From assembly GCF_008727865.1 (NCBI RefSeq), contig NZ_VTWU01000003.1, forward strand, positions 186,001-250,000: a stretch of 64,000 bases of DNA. The letters are read 5' to 3'. The DNA comes from Hymenobacter busanensis. GTDB lineage: Bacteria; Bacteroidota; Bacteroidia; Cytophagales; Hymenobacteraceae. Below the pieces are notes generated by a model. It worked only from the letters and a program-made list of their open reading frames with translations, was not told the DNA's origin and did not search any database. How positions within the stretch are numbered: the first letter of the stretch is position 1; each line of letters opens with the position of its first letter. Positions 8,124-16,962 of the stretch are shown in pieces. The translations under genes and the position numbers were made by a program.

Positions 8124-9356
8124 TTACAAATTCTCGCGCAAGTCGATTTGGGGCGCGTTCAAGGCGGGCCTCACCGACACAAGAATGGTAATGACCACGA
8201 TGGCAATGCCAACCCAGAGTACGTCGGCGGCCTGCATTTTCACGGGGTAAGCTTCTACCACGCTGGTAGCCATGCCCATCGACACGAGGCCGAATTGCTG
8301 CTGCAGCCAGCAGATGCTCACGCCCAGCACCAAGCCGGTAATAGCGCCAACCTGGGCCACAATAGCGCCTTCCATCAGGAAAATGCGGCGAATGACGTTG
8401 GGCGTAGCGCCCATAGCCATGAGCACGGCTACGTCTTTACGCTTGTCGATGACGAGCATCGAGAGCGAAAAGAAGATGTTGAGCGAGGCAATGAGCAGGA
8501 TAAAAGCGAACGTGATGAACACGAACATCTTTTCCACCTTAATGGCCTTGAGCAACGACACGTGCTGCTCATCGGAGTCGAGCACGGAGAACTGCGGCCC
8601 CAGCACTTGCTTCAGCTCGGCTTTTACTTCCTCAATGGGCCGGTTGGCGGCCACTTTCACTTCCAGCGCGGTGCGGCGGTTGCCGTAGTTGAGCAGGCGC
8701 TGCGCAAACCCAATGGGCACAAAAATGTAGCTGTCGTCGAGGTGTTGCTCGATGTAGAACACGCCGCCGGCCAGAATGGGCTCTTGGTTGAAGGCGCTTT
8801 CGGGGTTGATGCTGAGGGTGCGCTTGCCCGCCACGTTGCGCGGGTACATAAGCTGCAAGGGCGAAAAGCGGTTTTCCAGCGCAATGCTCAGTTCGTGCTG
8901 CACCCCGGCCCCAATGAGGGCGTAGTCCTGCCCGTCGCGGTGCAGGCGGTGGTCACCGTCGACGATGGCCGAGTCGATGTCGCTCTGGGCGTAGTAGTTC
9001 TCCGATACACCCTTGAGCTTGACTACCATCTGTCGCTCGTGGTAGCGTAGCAGGGCGTTGTCTTCAATAACCTCCGTCACCAGCTCCACGCCCGGCACGG
9101 CCTTCATGCGGTTGACCAGGAAGGCGTTGCTCTCGAACGATTTGCCTTGCACCGCCGCAATCTTCAAATCGGGGTCCGACTTGCCGTAGAGCGAGCGAAC
9201 CAAGTCTTCGAGCCCATTGAACACCGACAGCACGATGATCAGCGCCATCGTGCCCACGGCCACCCCAATCATGGAGATGTTGGAGATGATGCTGATGATG
9301 TTGCGCTTCTTCTTGGAGCGGAAGTAGCGCTGGGCTATCAGAAAGGGAACGTTCAT
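8124..9356 (-). CDS. ABC transporter permease, LolC/LolE (FtsX-like) family
   Basis: A 410-residue inner-membrane protein. A first TM helix (SNISMIGVAVGTMALIIVLS) is followed by a periplasmic MacB-like domain of about 230 residues and three C-terminal helices beginning VFITFAFILLIASLNIF. LMAMGATPNVIRRIF is the coupling-helix signature of FtsX permeases. By family it moves outer-membrane lipoproteins to the LolA carrier, using a LolD ATPase. No LolD gene is adjacent. A near-consensus -7 box (TACCTTTA) lies about 33 bases upstream. Confidence 0.88.
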   Translation of the reverse strand: MNVPFLIAQRYFRSKKKRNIISIISNISMIGVAVGTMALIIVLSVFNGLEDLVRSLYGKSDPDLKIAAVQGKSFESNAFLVNRMKAVPGVELVTEVIEDNALLRYHERQMVVKLKGVSENYYAQSDIDSAIVDGDHRLHRDGQDYALIGAGVQHELSIALENRFSPLQLMYPRNVAGKRTLSINPESAFNQEPILAGGVFYIEQHLDDSYIFVPIGFAQRLLNYGNRRTALEVKVAANRPIEEVKAELKQVLGPQFSVLDSDEQHVSLLKAIKVEKMFVFITFAFILLIASLNIFFSLSMLVIDKRKDVAVLMAMGATPNVIRRIFLMEGAIVAQVGAITGLVLGVSICWLQQQFGLVSMGMATSVVEAYPVKMQAADVLWVGIAIVVITILVSVRPALNAPQIDLRENL

Positions 9357-9434
9357 GCGGGGCGGAGACGGCGGCGAGCAGCGGAGCTTAAAGGTAAGTG
9401 GCGGGTTGCTTACGCGCGCTTGCGGCCGAAGTTC

Positions 9435-10244
9435 TTATTTCCAGGCCTTCACGATGAGCCCGGTGCCGGAATCGTGGTGGCCGCGGGCGTCGAGCCAGTT
9501 GAGCACGAGGCAAAACGGGAACGTGACGAGGTAGTAGAACGGCAGCAGCACGAAAAACGCCTTCGACACGCCCAGCATCAGGATGGGGTATTTCATCGAC
9601 AGGCGCCACGAAATCTGGCCGGGCAGGCCGTAGCTGTATTTGGCCTCGATGCGCTCGAAACCAGCCGTGCGCAGCTTCTGCTGAATCTCGTTGATGTTGT
9701 AGCCGTCGCGCACGTGCTCTTCGATGAACGAGGCGTCGTCGGCGCCGTGCACATCGGAGCCGCCTTGGTCGGATGGGGTGCTGATGATGAGCATGCCGCC
9801 ATCTTTGAGCGAGGCGTGCAGGTTGGTCATCACCTCCACGTCTTCCAGAATGTGCTCCATCACGTCGATGGCCAGTGCCAAGTCGAAGGAGTTCGGCTGC
9901 TGGTAGAGCACGAGGTCCTGCACTGCAAACTGCACGTGCGGCCGCCCAATCTGCCGGAAAAACCGGTTGGAGTCGGCCACCTGCTCGTCCTTCACGTCCA
10001 CGGCCAGCACCTGCCATTTGTCGCTCATGCCCGACAGCCAGTAGGTATACTGGCCGTAGCCGGCGCCCGCATCGAGGATGTTCTGAGCTTGGTCGCGGCG
10101 GCCTTTGGCCCACTGGCGCAGTTCGCGGTGCACGTGCCAGGTGCGCAGCAGCAGCAAATCGAGCAGGTTGTAAAACAGCTGACGCAGCCACGGCGTGCGG
10201 TTGAACACGTCGCCCAGGGTGCGCTTGATGGGGTCGTAATGCAA
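9435..10244 (-). CDS. Class I SAM-dependent methyltransferase with C-terminal membrane segments
   Basis: A protein of about 269 residues. Motif I ILDAGAGYGQYTYWL and motif IV FDLALAIDVMEHILEDVEVM mark a methyltransferase_11/ubiE-like fold, and the C-terminus adds a hydrophobic segment (FFVLLPFYYLVTFPFCLVL) suggesting membrane association. The TTG at 10244 begins HYDPIKRTLGDVF, which resembles family N-termini. The ATG at 10316 would add 24 residues of proline-rich sequence that looks non-coding, so I prefer TTG. The substrate is unknown, with lipid or quinone possible. Confidence 0.8.
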   Translation of the reverse strand: MHYDPIKRTLGDVFNRTPWLRQLFYNLLDLLLLRTWHVHRELRQWAKGRRDQAQNILDAGAGYGQYTYWLSGMSDKWQVLAVDVKDEQVADSNRFFRQIGRPHVQFAVQDLVLYQQPNSFDLALAIDVMEHILEDVEVMTNLHASLKDGGMLIISTPSDQGGSDVHGADDASFIEEHVRDGYNINEIQQKLRTAGFERIEAKYSYGLPGQISWRLSMKYPILMLGVSKAFFVLLPFYYLVTFPFCLVLNWLDARGHHDSGTGLIVKAWK

Positions 10245-10343
10245 GGGAAGGCGGAGGTAGGGAGTAAAGGGTATTGGGTGGGGCGCCAGGGTAAGCGGCG
10301 AATACCGGGCACACATAACCCGGTGGGCCGTGCGCGTTACCGG

Positions 10344-10760
10344 TTAGTCTTCGTCGGCGAAGAGGCGGGGGCGCTGGGGCTTGTTGTCTTCGTCTTCGGG
10401 CGAGGCGGGCGGAATGTTCAGGTCGTTGATGACCTTATCCATGCGGGTGGCGTAGGCCGCCGAATCGTCGAGGAAGAAGCTCAGATCGGGTACCACGCGC
10501 ATTTGGTTGCGCACGCGCTTGGCCAACGCAAAGCGAATTTCCTTGGTGTGCTCGGCCACCAGATCTACCTGGGCCTGCGGGTTGTCAGCCAGCAGCACGC
10601 TCAGATACACCCGCGCCACGCCCAGATCAGGGCTCACGCGCAGGGCGGTGATGCTGGGCGGCAACGTGCCGGCGAACAAGTGCGGCAGGTCGCGCCGAAA
10701 TACCTCGGCCAGTTCCTTGGTGAGCAGGCTGGCGAATTTCTGCTGTCGTTTGCTATCCAT
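10344..10760 (-). CDS. rbfA: 30S ribosome-binding factor RbfA
   Basis: A 138-residue KH-fold factor that binds the 16S rRNA 5' helix during late 30S maturation. It starts with the basic helix SKRQQKFASLLTKELAEVF, then the LRVSPDLGVARVYLSVL strand-turn-strand and KRVRNQMRVVPDLSFFLDDS of the family. The C-terminal acidic, proline-rich tail is a lineage extension. A TACCTTTG box ends 8 bases before the ATG, so the mRNA should have almost no leader. Confidence 0.93.
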   Translation of the reverse strand: MDSKRQQKFASLLTKELAEVFRRDLPHLFAGTLPPSITALRVSPDLGVARVYLSVLLADNPQAQVDLVAEHTKEIRFALAKRVRNQMRVVPDLSFFLDDSAAYATRMDKVINDLNIPPASPEDEDNKPQRPRLFADED

Positions 10761-10768
10761 AGAATAGG

Positions 10769-10776
10769 CAAAGGTA
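10769..10776 (-). promoter_or_regulatory. -7 promoter box (TACCTTTG) of rbfA
   Basis: This is an exact TAnnTTTG match on the minus strand with only 8 bases before the ATG at 10760. Transcription is expected to begin within a few bases of the start codon. Confidence 0.6.
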
Positions 10777-10895
10777 CGGGGGAAAAGAGTTTAAGAGTAA
10801 GCGGGTTTGTGGGGCTAAGCGGAAAAGCCGCCCCGTGGCCGGCCCGTAAGCCCGGCTCATTCCCATCGGCATTCGGCAGGGCACGGCGGCGGCCT

Positions 10896-10903
10896 TACCT
10901 TTG
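10896..10903 (+). promoter_or_regulatory. -7 promoter box (TACCTTTG) of the polytopic membrane protein
   Basis: This is an exact TAnnTTTG match. Its last three bases are the TTG that would open the longest reading frame at 10901, so that codon cannot be the start if this box is used. This supports TTG 10973 as the start. Confidence 0.55.
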
Positions 10904-10972
10904 GCCCGGAGTGTTTCGGTCCCTGAACTACAGGCTGGCTCGTTCATTCCAGCACTCAATCACGTTCCGCGC

Positions 10973-12382
10973 TTGCTCCGTTTCTTTCGAAGTACGCTTC
11001 CTACCCGCCTTATTGGTTTGGTGCTGCTGGTGCTGGCCATTCGGCTACCGCTGCTCTGGTTTAGCGGCGTGCCTTTGAGCTGGGCCGAGCTGCGGGGCTG
11101 GGTGGTGGGCGAACGGCTGCACGCCGGCGCCCTGCTCTACCGCGATGTGTACGACCACACCGCCCCGCTGGCCGCCGCTGCTTTTGGCCTGCTCGACGCC
11201 TTGGTAGGGCGGTCGGTGTGGGTATACCGATTACTGGCTGTGGTGTTGCTGCTCACGCAAAGCCTGCGCCTGAGTGTGGTGTTCAACCGCTACAACGTGC
11301 ACCCCGAGCGCGGCTACCTGGCGGCCCTTTCTTATGCCTTGGTGGGCAGCGCCAGCACCGACCTCGACATCCTGTCGCCGCTGCTGCTGGGCCAAACGTT
11401 CGTGGTATTTGCGTTGAGCGCCTTGCTGCCCACCTCGCGCGAGGGCTACGACAACACCCGTCTGTTTCGGGCCGGCTTTCTGCTGGGCGTGGCGGCGCTG
11501 TGCTACCTGCCGCTGGCCATGCTGTTGCTGGTCGGGCTGTTTGCCGTTATCAGCTTTGCCGCCAACTCGTTTCGGAGCTTTTTGCTGCTGCTGTGCGGCT
11601 TTGGCTTCCCGTATGCCGTAGTGGCCACGGTGTTTCTGTACTTCAACGCGCTGCCGCAGTTCCGGCAGTTTCACCTGGAGCCGATGCTGGCTGGGGCCGC
11701 GGCCGTCGATGCCCTGCCCCGCGCCCTGCAGCTCAAGCTGCTGATTCTGCCCGCGATAGTGCTGGTGTTGTCCCTCACGCGCACGTTCACCACGTCGCTG
11801 GGGCTGGTGTTTCAAGTAAAGTTTCAGCAGCTGATGCTGGTATGGCTGGTGACGGCCGTGCTGACGGGTGCCATTCTGGGTGGCTCGGCGCCGGGCCTGC
11901 TGGTGCTCATGCTGCCGCCGCTGGCCTACTTCAGCCTGTTTCTGTGGCAACACACGCGCCGCGGGTGGGTGGTCGACGTGCTGTTTGTGGTCGTGCTGGC
12001 CGGGGTGCTGGGCGTGCGGCACCGGGCTTGGCTCGGCCTCGATAGCCTGCTGAACTTCCCCTTAGAAACCCGCTACGCCGCGCAGCCCGACGCGCGCTAC
12101 GCCGCCGTACAGGGGCAACGCGTGTTGGTGCTGGGCCCCAGTCGGGGCGTTTATCTGCAGAACCGGGCCGTTACGGCCTACGTCGATTGGCCCCTGGCCC
12201 GGCGCGACTTCGGCCACCTCAACAAATACGACGCCATTTTTCGGTTGGCCACCCAACTGCCGGTGCCGCCGCCCGTCCTTATTGACGAAGTGGGGTTGCT
12301 GCCGGAACTGCGCCACAAGCTGCCCGCCACATTCGGGCGCTACCAGCCCACTCGCACAAAGCAGGTGTACCAGCTAAAGTAA
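10973..12382 (+). CDS. Polytopic membrane protein, DUF6427-like
   Basis: About 469 residues with roughly 10-12 hydrophobic helices (for example LIGLVLLVLAIRLPLLWFSG and LVWLVTAVLTGAILG). The loop GERLHAGALLYRDVYDHTAPLAA resembles the first periplasmic loop of GT-C-like glycosyltransferases and of the bacteroidete DUF6427 family. The C-terminal soluble part (QGQRVLVLGPSRGVYLQNR) is typical of that family. Start TTG 10973 (LLRFFRSTLPTRL) is chosen because the alternative TTG 10901 lies inside the promoter box. The biochemical role is unknown. Confidence 0.7.
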   Translation: MLRFFRSTLPTRLIGLVLLVLAIRLPLLWFSGVPLSWAELRGWVVGERLHAGALLYRDVYDHTAPLAAAAFGLLDALVGRSVWVYRLLAVVLLLTQSLRLSVVFNRYNVHPERGYLAALSYALVGSASTDLDILSPLLLGQTFVVFALSALLPTSREGYDNTRLFRAGFLLGVAALCYLPLAMLLLVGLFAVISFAANSFRSFLLLLCGFGFPYAVVATVFLYFNALPQFRQFHLEPMLAGAAAVDALPRALQLKLLILPAIVLVLSLTRTFTTSLGLVFQVKFQQLMLVWLVTAVLTGAILGGSAPGLLVLMLPPLAYFSLFLWQHTRRGWVVDVLFVVVLAGVLGVRHRAWLGLDSLLNFPLETRYAAQPDARYAAVQGQRVLVLGPSRGVYLQNRAVTAYVDWPLARRDFGHLNKYDAIFRLATQLPVPPPVLIDEVGLLPELRHKLPATFGRYQPTRTKQVYQLK

Positions 12383-12404
12383 AACCGCCCAGCCGGTCGC
12401 GCGA

Positions 12405-12836
12405 TTAGCAGTCGATTTTGCCGACGCGGGTAGCGTGGCGGCCGCCTTCGAAGGCGGTATCGAGGAACAAACGGGTGATTTGGCGGGCCTGCTCTTCGCT
12501 CACGAAGCGCGCAGGCAGGCACAGCACGTTGGCGTCGTTGTGCTGGCGGGCCAGTTCGGCCAACTCGGGCAGCCAAGCTAGGGCAGCGCGCACGCCTTTG
12601 TGTTTGTTGGCCGTGATGCACACGCCGTTGGCCGAGCCGCATATCAGGATGCCGCGCGGTACTTCGCCGCTGGCTACCGCCGCCGCCAACGGGTGCGCAA
12701 AGTCGGCGTAATCGGCCGAATCGGCCGAATGCGTGCCAAAGTCGCGCAGCTCGTAGCCCTGTTCCGTTAGCCAGGGCTTGAGCATTTCCTTGTAGGCAAA
12801 CCCGGCGTGGTCGGAGCCGATGGCGAGAAGTTTCAT
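12405..12836 (-). CDS. rpiB: Ribose-5-phosphate isomerase B
   Basis: A 143-residue cytoplasmic LacAB/RpiB enzyme that interconverts ribose-5-P and ribulose-5-P. SDHAG (8-12) is the phosphate/substrate loop. ILICGSANGVCITANKHKGVRAAL carries the active-site Cys and the anion hole, although the usual GSGNG glycine is replaced by Ala (GSANG). HNDANVLCLPARF matches the family's C-terminal motif. It lies downstream of tatC on the same strand, with a 132-base gap containing inverted repeats. Confidence 0.93.
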   Translation of the reverse strand: MKLLAIGSDHAGFAYKEMLKPWLTEQGYELRDFGTHSADSADYADFAHPLAAAVASGEVPRGILICGSANGVCITANKHKGVRAALAWLPELAELARQHNDANVLCLPARFVSEEQARQITRLFLDTAFEGGRHATRVGKIDC

Positions 12837-12845
12837 TGTTTCAGT

Positions 12846-12963
12846 GTACTAATGTGACGCGCTTTGCGCTACTTGGGGTATTGTGCGCATGTAGTGGGAA
12901 GTGCCGATGTGGTAATGGTTGTACTGGCATTAGTACATAGGCCCATTCAATCACATGCGCACA
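12846..12963. repeat. Interleaved inverted repeats between tatC and rpiB
   Basis: GTACTAATG at 12846-12854 pairs with CATTAGTAC at 12928-12936. TGTGCGCATGT at 12882-12892 pairs perfectly with ACATGCGCACA at 12953-12963. The two pairs cross each other (A-B-A'-B'), so both can form at once only as a pseudoknot. The element fills almost the whole gap. Confidence 0.45.
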
Positions 12964-12968
12964 GTAGC

Positions 12969-13853
12969 CTAGGCTACGCCTTGGTTGTCGGCCAGCTGCT
13001 GGTTGAGGGTAGCCACTTTGTTGCGACCTACCACGCGGGCAATGTTGATGCTCAGCTCGTAAAGCAGCAGAATGGGAATGGTTACGATGACCTGGGCCGA
13101 CACGTCGGGCGGGGTGATAACGGCGGCCACAATGAGAATGACCACGATGGCGTGCTTGCGGTACAGGCGCATCACCTCGGGGGTAATGAGCCCCGCCTTG
13201 GCTAGGAAGAACACAATCATGGGCAGCTCGAACACGAACGCGCACGACAACGACATGGTGGTGAGCGTGCTCAGGTAGCTCTGCAGGTCAATCTGGTTTT
13301 CGATGGTGGGGTCGACTGTATACGACGCGAGGAAGTTGATGCTCAGCGGCGCGGCAATGTAGTAGCCGAACAGCAGCCCAATAATGAAGAGCACCGACAC
13401 GAAAAACACGGCCCCCTGCGAGTTGGCGCGCTCGTGCGGGTACAGGCCCGGCTTGATAAAGCGCCACAACTCCCAGAACAAGTACGGAAAACCCAGCACC
13501 AGCCCCACGATAAATGACGTGCTGATGTGCATCGTCAGCTGCCCGCTCATTTCGCGGTTCTGAATCACGAAGCCGATTTTGTCCAGGCACAGGTCGGGCG
13601 CGTGCACGGCCTGGCCGAGCTTGCAGAACATGCGGTAGGTCCAGAAATCGGCCCGCGACGGACCCAGAATCAGGTCGTGGAACAGGAAATCCTTGGCCAG
13701 AAACGCGCCGGTGGCAAACACCACCACGGCAATGGCCGAGCGGATGATGTGCCAGCGCAGCGCCTCTAAGTGGTCGATAAACGACATCTCGTGGGGCTCT
13801 TGGCCCGACGCGGCGGCGCGGTTCTGCTGAAATTGTTGCGTAGGGGACTGCAA
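12969..13853 (-). CDS. tatC: Sec-independent protein translocase TatC
   Basis: A 294-residue inner-membrane core of the twin-arginine translocon, which binds the RR signal peptide of folded substrates. The signature MSFIDHLEALRWHIIRS is followed by six TM helices, including FLLGFPYLFWELWRFIKPGLYPHER-type family residues around position 140 (GFPYLFWELWRF) and VFFLAKAGLITPEVM. Start TTG 13853 gives a 22-residue N-tail. ATG 13787 (MSFIDHL) is the alternative. No tatA/B is adjacent. Confidence 0.93.
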   Translation of the reverse strand: MQSPTQQFQQNRAAASGQEPHEMSFIDHLEALRWHIIRSAIAVVVFATGAFLAKDFLFHDLILGPSRADFWTYRMFCKLGQAVHAPDLCLDKIGFVIQNREMSGQLTMHISTSFIVGLVLGFPYLFWELWRFIKPGLYPHERANSQGAVFFVSVLFIIGLLFGYYIAAPLSINFLASYTVDPTIENQIDLQSYLSTLTTMSLSCAFVFELPMIVFFLAKAGLITPEVMRLYRKHAIVVILIVAAVITPPDVSAQVIVTIPILLLYELSINIARVVGRNKVATLNQQLADNQGVA

Positions 13854-13929
13854 AGGAGTCGGATTGTTAAATGGTCAAATTGCCAAACGGCTAAAGGGTT
13901 GGGGCCGGCCAACGGATCAACCTTACGAG

Positions 13930-13957
13930 AAAAGGCCGGCGGCAGCTTGCTGCCGGC
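13930..13957 (-). terminator. Terminator hairpin downstream of glyA
   Basis: Read on the minus strand, a GC-rich stem (CGGCAGC/GCTGCCG core) is followed by CCTTTTC. It lies about 60 bases after the glyA stop and just before tatC. Confidence 0.55.
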
Positions 13958-13989
13958 TCAACTCCGCACTGCCAGCGTCGGCGCGGCCA

Positions 13990-14007
13990 GCCATGTAGCC
14001 ATTCAAC
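13990..14007. repeat. Short intergenic repeat, copy 1, 3' of glyA
   Basis: GCCATGTAGCCATTCAAC matches GCCATGCAGCCATTTAAC at 31508-31525 in 16 of 18 bases. Both copies lie within 30 bases after a minus-strand stop codon (glyA here, nadC there). The flanking words (AAATGG, TGGC) also recur. Confidence 0.35.
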
Positions 14008-14017
14008 CATTTGGCCA

Positions 14018-15313
14018 TTAGCCCGCAAACAGCGGGTAGTCGCGCATCATGGCGTTTACCTGTTGCCGTGCTTGCCCAATGCGAGTGTCGTTGTCGTGGT
14101 TCATCAGCACGTCGTCGATCAGCTCCACAATGCGCGGCATGTCGGCTTCCACGAGGCCGCGGGTGGTCATGGCTGCCGAGCCGATGCGCATGCCCGAGGT
14201 GACAAACGGCGACTTGTCGTCGAAGGGCACCATGTTCTTGTTGATGGTAATGTCGGCCTTGATGAGGGTATTCTCGGCCAGCTTGCCCGTCAGACCCTTC
14301 GAGCGAAGGTCGATGAGCATCAGGTGGTTGTCGGTGCCGCCCGAAATAATCTGGTAGCCGCGCTCGGTGAAGGCCGTGGCCAGCGCCTGCGCGTTGCGAA
14401 TCACCATCTTGGTGTACTGGGCGTAGGTATCGGTGAGGGCCTCGCCAAACGCCACAGCTTTGGCACCGATGACGTGCTCCAGCGGGCCGCCCTGCGTGCC
14501 GGGAAACACTGCGCCGTCGAGCACGCTGCTCATTGAGCGGATTTCGCCTTTCGGGGTTTTCAGGCCCATCGGGTTGTCGAAATCCTGGCCTAGCATAATG
14601 AGGCCGCCACGCGGCCCGCGCAGGGTTTTGTGGGTGGTCGTCGTTACGATGTGGCAGTGTTCAAACGGGTTGTTGAGCAAGCCTTTGGCAATGAGGCCGG
14701 CCGGGTGCGAAATGTCGGCCAGTAGTAGCGCGCCCACCTCGTCGGCGGCTTCGCGCAGGGCTTTGTAGTCCCAGTCGCGGGAGTAGGCCGAGGCCCCGCA
14801 GATGATGAGCTTGGGCTGCTCGCGGCGGGCCGTTTCCTTCACCTTCTGCCAGTCGATGAGGCCGGTTTCGGGCTCTACGCCGTAGAACGACGGCTTGTAG
14901 AGCTTGCCCGAGAAGTTGACCGGCGAGCCGTGCGTGAGGTGGCCGCCGTGCGAGAGGTCGAACCCGAGAATTTTGTCGCCGGGCTGCAGAATGCCCAGCA
15001 TCACGGCGGCGTTGGCCTGGGCGCCGGAGTGCGGCTGCACGTTGGCCCACTGCACGCCAAACAGTTCCTTCACGCGGTCGATGGCCAACTGCTCGATCTG
15101 GTCGACGATTTCGCAGCCGCCGTAGTAGCGCTTGCCGGGCAGGCCCTCGGCGTATTTATTGGTCAAGATGGAGCCTTGGGCCTGCATCACTTGGTCCGAG
15201 ACAAAGTTTTCGGAGGCAATGAGCTCCAACCCGTGCATCTGCCGCTCTTTTTCGCGGCGAATCAGGTCAAAGACGGCGGTATCGGCAGTGAGCGGGCGGG
15301 TTGTGGTTTCCAT
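14018..15313 (-). CDS. glyA: Serine hydroxymethyltransferase
   Basis: A 431-residue PLP enzyme that converts serine and tetrahydrofolate to glycine and 5,10-methylene-THF. It shows [18 protein letters not shown], the tyrosine-rich [29 protein letters not shown] (PLP Asp and His), and [15 protein letters not shown] with the Schiff-base Lys at 229. Length is normal. It is monocistronic, with a TACCTTTG box only 4 bases from the ATG and a hairpin terminator at 13930-13957. Confidence 0.97.
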   Translation of the reverse strand: METTTRPLTADTAVFDLIRREKERQMHGLELIASENFVSDQVMQAQGSILTNKYAEGLPGKRYYGGCEIVDQIEQLAIDRVKELFGVQWANVQPHSGAQANAAVMLGILQPGDKILGFDLSHGGHLTHGSPVNFSGKLYKPSFYGVEPETGLIDWQKVKETARREQPKLIICGASAYSRDWDYKALREAADEVGALLLADISHPAGLIAKGLLNNPFEHCHIVTTTTHKTLRGPRGGLIMLGQDFDNPMGLKTPKGEIRSMSSVLDGAVFPGTQGGPLEHVIGAKAVAFGEALTDTYAQYTKMVIRNAQALATAFTERGYQIISGGTDNHLMLIDLRSKGLTGKLAENTLIKADITINKNMVPFDDKSPFVTSGMRIGSAAMTTRGLVEADMPRIVELIDDVLMNHDNDTRIGQARQQVNAMMRDYPLFAG

Positions 15314-15317
15314 GTGC

Positions 15318-15325
15318 CAAAGGTA
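15318..15325 (-). promoter_or_regulatory. -7 promoter box (TACCTTTG) of glyA
   Basis: This is an exact match with only GTGC on the plus strand between it and the ATG. A TTG (plus-strand CAA 15342-15344) lies 16 bases upstream and could be the -33 element. This predicts a leaderless glyA mRNA. Confidence 0.65.
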
Positions 15326-15530
15326 AGGGCAAGTAGATGATCAACGAACTACCGAAGTACGCAGGAAACGCAGGCGCGGCGCTCGGCCCGAAAATGCCCG
15401 GGCGGGCCGAGGGCAAAGCAGGGGCTTTGGAATGCGCCGCCGAGGCAGCGCGAACCCCCGATTGTGCGTAAGCGCCAAGAAACTGCCAACTTGCTCCACC
15501 GGGCAAGGCTTCTTGCTCAGCACGACCCTC

Positions 15531-16814
15531 ATGAACCAACTGTCCGAAAACCTGGCGCGCCTGCGCACGGGGCATCTTGCGCCGCTCACCGAGTTTTATG
15601 CCCAGCACCGCGACCTGTTTGCGCGCTGGGCCCGGCGGCAGTTCGGCACGGCAGGCGAGGACGCCCACCGCGCCCTGCAAGAGGTGCTGCTCGATTTCTA
15701 CGACCAAGCCGCCGACGGCCGCCTGGCCGGCTGGCCCACCGACCTGCGCGGCCACATCTACGGTGCTGCCCGCCAGTTGCTTACGGCTACCACTACCAAC
15801 ACCGTAACGGCTTCGGATGCACCTGCGCTGCCCGCACCCGAGGCTTCCCGCCGCCAGTTGCTGCTGCGCACGTTCCTGCGCCTGGGGCCCGATTGCCGCC
15901 AGATTCTGCAGTATTTCTACTTCAACAACTACCGCTTCGACAAGCTGGCCGTGAAAATGGGCTACGCCAACGCCACCGTGGCGCGGCTGCAGAAATCGGA
16001 CTGCCTGCGCAAGCTGCACGAAGCCCTCGACCGCGCCGACGCCCCCGGCTCGGCCCAACTGCTGCAATACCTGACCGACATCGAGCGGGCCGCCGACGGG
16101 CAGCTGTCGGCCACCGAGCAGGACGATTTCGACGAGCTGCTGGTGCACGACGCGGCCCTGCGCCAGGCCTACCTCGCCTACGAGCAGTACGGCGCCGACC
16201 TGCGCTGGGCCGTGGGCCGCGAAACGCTGCGGCAGCGGCTGGAGGCCCAAAACCGCCGTGCCGTTCAGCGGGCCGCCGCCCAGCAGCGCGTGCGGCGGCA
16301 GCGGCGGCGGCTGCAAATTCGCTGGGCGCTGTGGAGTGCGCTGGCCGCCGCGCTGCTCATTGCAGCGGTGTTGTGGTTGCCCAAGCTTCTGCGGCCCACC
16401 CACAGCTGGGAAGAATACGACGTACAGGACCCCGGCGTGCCGGCCGCCGCAGCCAAAGGGCGCCCGTTGCTGCTCGAAACCATGGAGCAGTACCGCGGTG
16501 GCAACTATGGCGCCGCTTTGCGCACCCTGCGCCGCATCGAGCCGACGCAGATCGGGCAGGATACCTTTCTGTACTACAACGGCCTGCTGCTGCTGCGCCA
16601 GGGGCAGCCCAACTTTGCCGAAAGCTACTTCCAGCGCGTGAGCAGCTCGCCGGGCTCCGAGCTACGTGGACCGGCAGCGTTTTTCCTGGGGTTGTCGCAC
16701 TGGCAGCAGGAAGAGCGGGCCCAGGCCAAGGCCGCCTTGCAGCAAGCCGTGGCCGAACCCCGCAACGCCTATCGGCAAGAGGCCCAACGGGCTTTGCGCG
16801 AAGGCGGGCTGTAG
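15531..16814 (+). CDS. Sigma-70-like / anti-sigma-like / TM / TPR fusion protein
   Basis: A 427-residue protein that appears to join modules usually encoded separately. Residues 20-80 resemble sigma region 2 (EDAHRALQEVLLDFYDQA). Residues 118-165 resemble the region 4 helix-turn-helix (NYRFDKLAVKMGYANATVAR). Residues 175-215 resemble the helical N-terminus of bacteroidete anti-sigma factors (IERAADGQLSATEQDDFDEL). A basic stretch (RVRRQRRR) precedes a TM helix at 265-285. Residues 310-425 are tetratricopeptide-like (YRGGNYGAALRTL; FFLGLSHWQQEERAQAKAAL). The start at 15531 is chosen over 15432 because the upstream residues are not conserved-looking. The reading frame is continuous, with no sign of a frameshift joining two genes. 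The sigma-like part would face the cytoplasm and the TPR the periplasm. Confidence 0.7.
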   Translation: MNQLSENLARLRTGHLAPLTEFYAQHRDLFARWARRQFGTAGEDAHRALQEVLLDFYDQAADGRLAGWPTDLRGHIYGAARQLLTATTTNTVTASDAPALPAPEASRRQLLLRTFLRLGPDCRQILQYFYFNNYRFDKLAVKMGYANATVARLQKSDCLRKLHEALDRADAPGSAQLLQYLTDIERAADGQLSATEQDDFDELLVHDAALRQAYLAYEQYGADLRWAVGRETLRQRLEAQNRRAVQRAAAQQRVRRQRRRLQIRWALWSALAAALLIAAVLWLPKLLRPTHSWEEYDVQDPGVPAAAAKGRPLLLETMEQYRGGNYGAALRTLRRIEPTQIGQDTFLYYNGLLLLRQGQPNFAESYFQRVSSSPGSELRGPAAFFLGLSHWQQEERAQAKAALQQAVAEPRNAYRQEAQRALREGGL

Positions 16815-16830
16815 GCCCGGGGTTGCGGCA

Positions 16831-16871
16831 TAAAAGCAAACCCGCCCCGGGCCGCAGCAGCCCGGGGCGGG
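16831..16871 (-). terminator. Strong terminator between convergent genes
   Basis: A perfect 12-bp GC stem (16841-16852 with 16860-16871) has a 7-base loop. On the minus strand it is followed by TTTGCTTTTA, so it mainly terminates the T9SS gene. On the plus strand it has no T-run. Confidence 0.8.
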
Positions 16872-16962
16872 TACCCCTTCAACCAACCTGAGAAATCAAC
16901 TTGCGCAGTAGCTGGTCCGGCGGTGCGGATGTGCTGATAAGCCCGCCCCGCGTCGGTATAGA

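Noticed and set aside
9147-10900. 643-residue plus-strand frame across the LolC/E, methyltransferase and rbfA genes
   Set aside because: Three real minus-strand genes with strong motifs fill this stretch. The frame is an artefact of high GC content.
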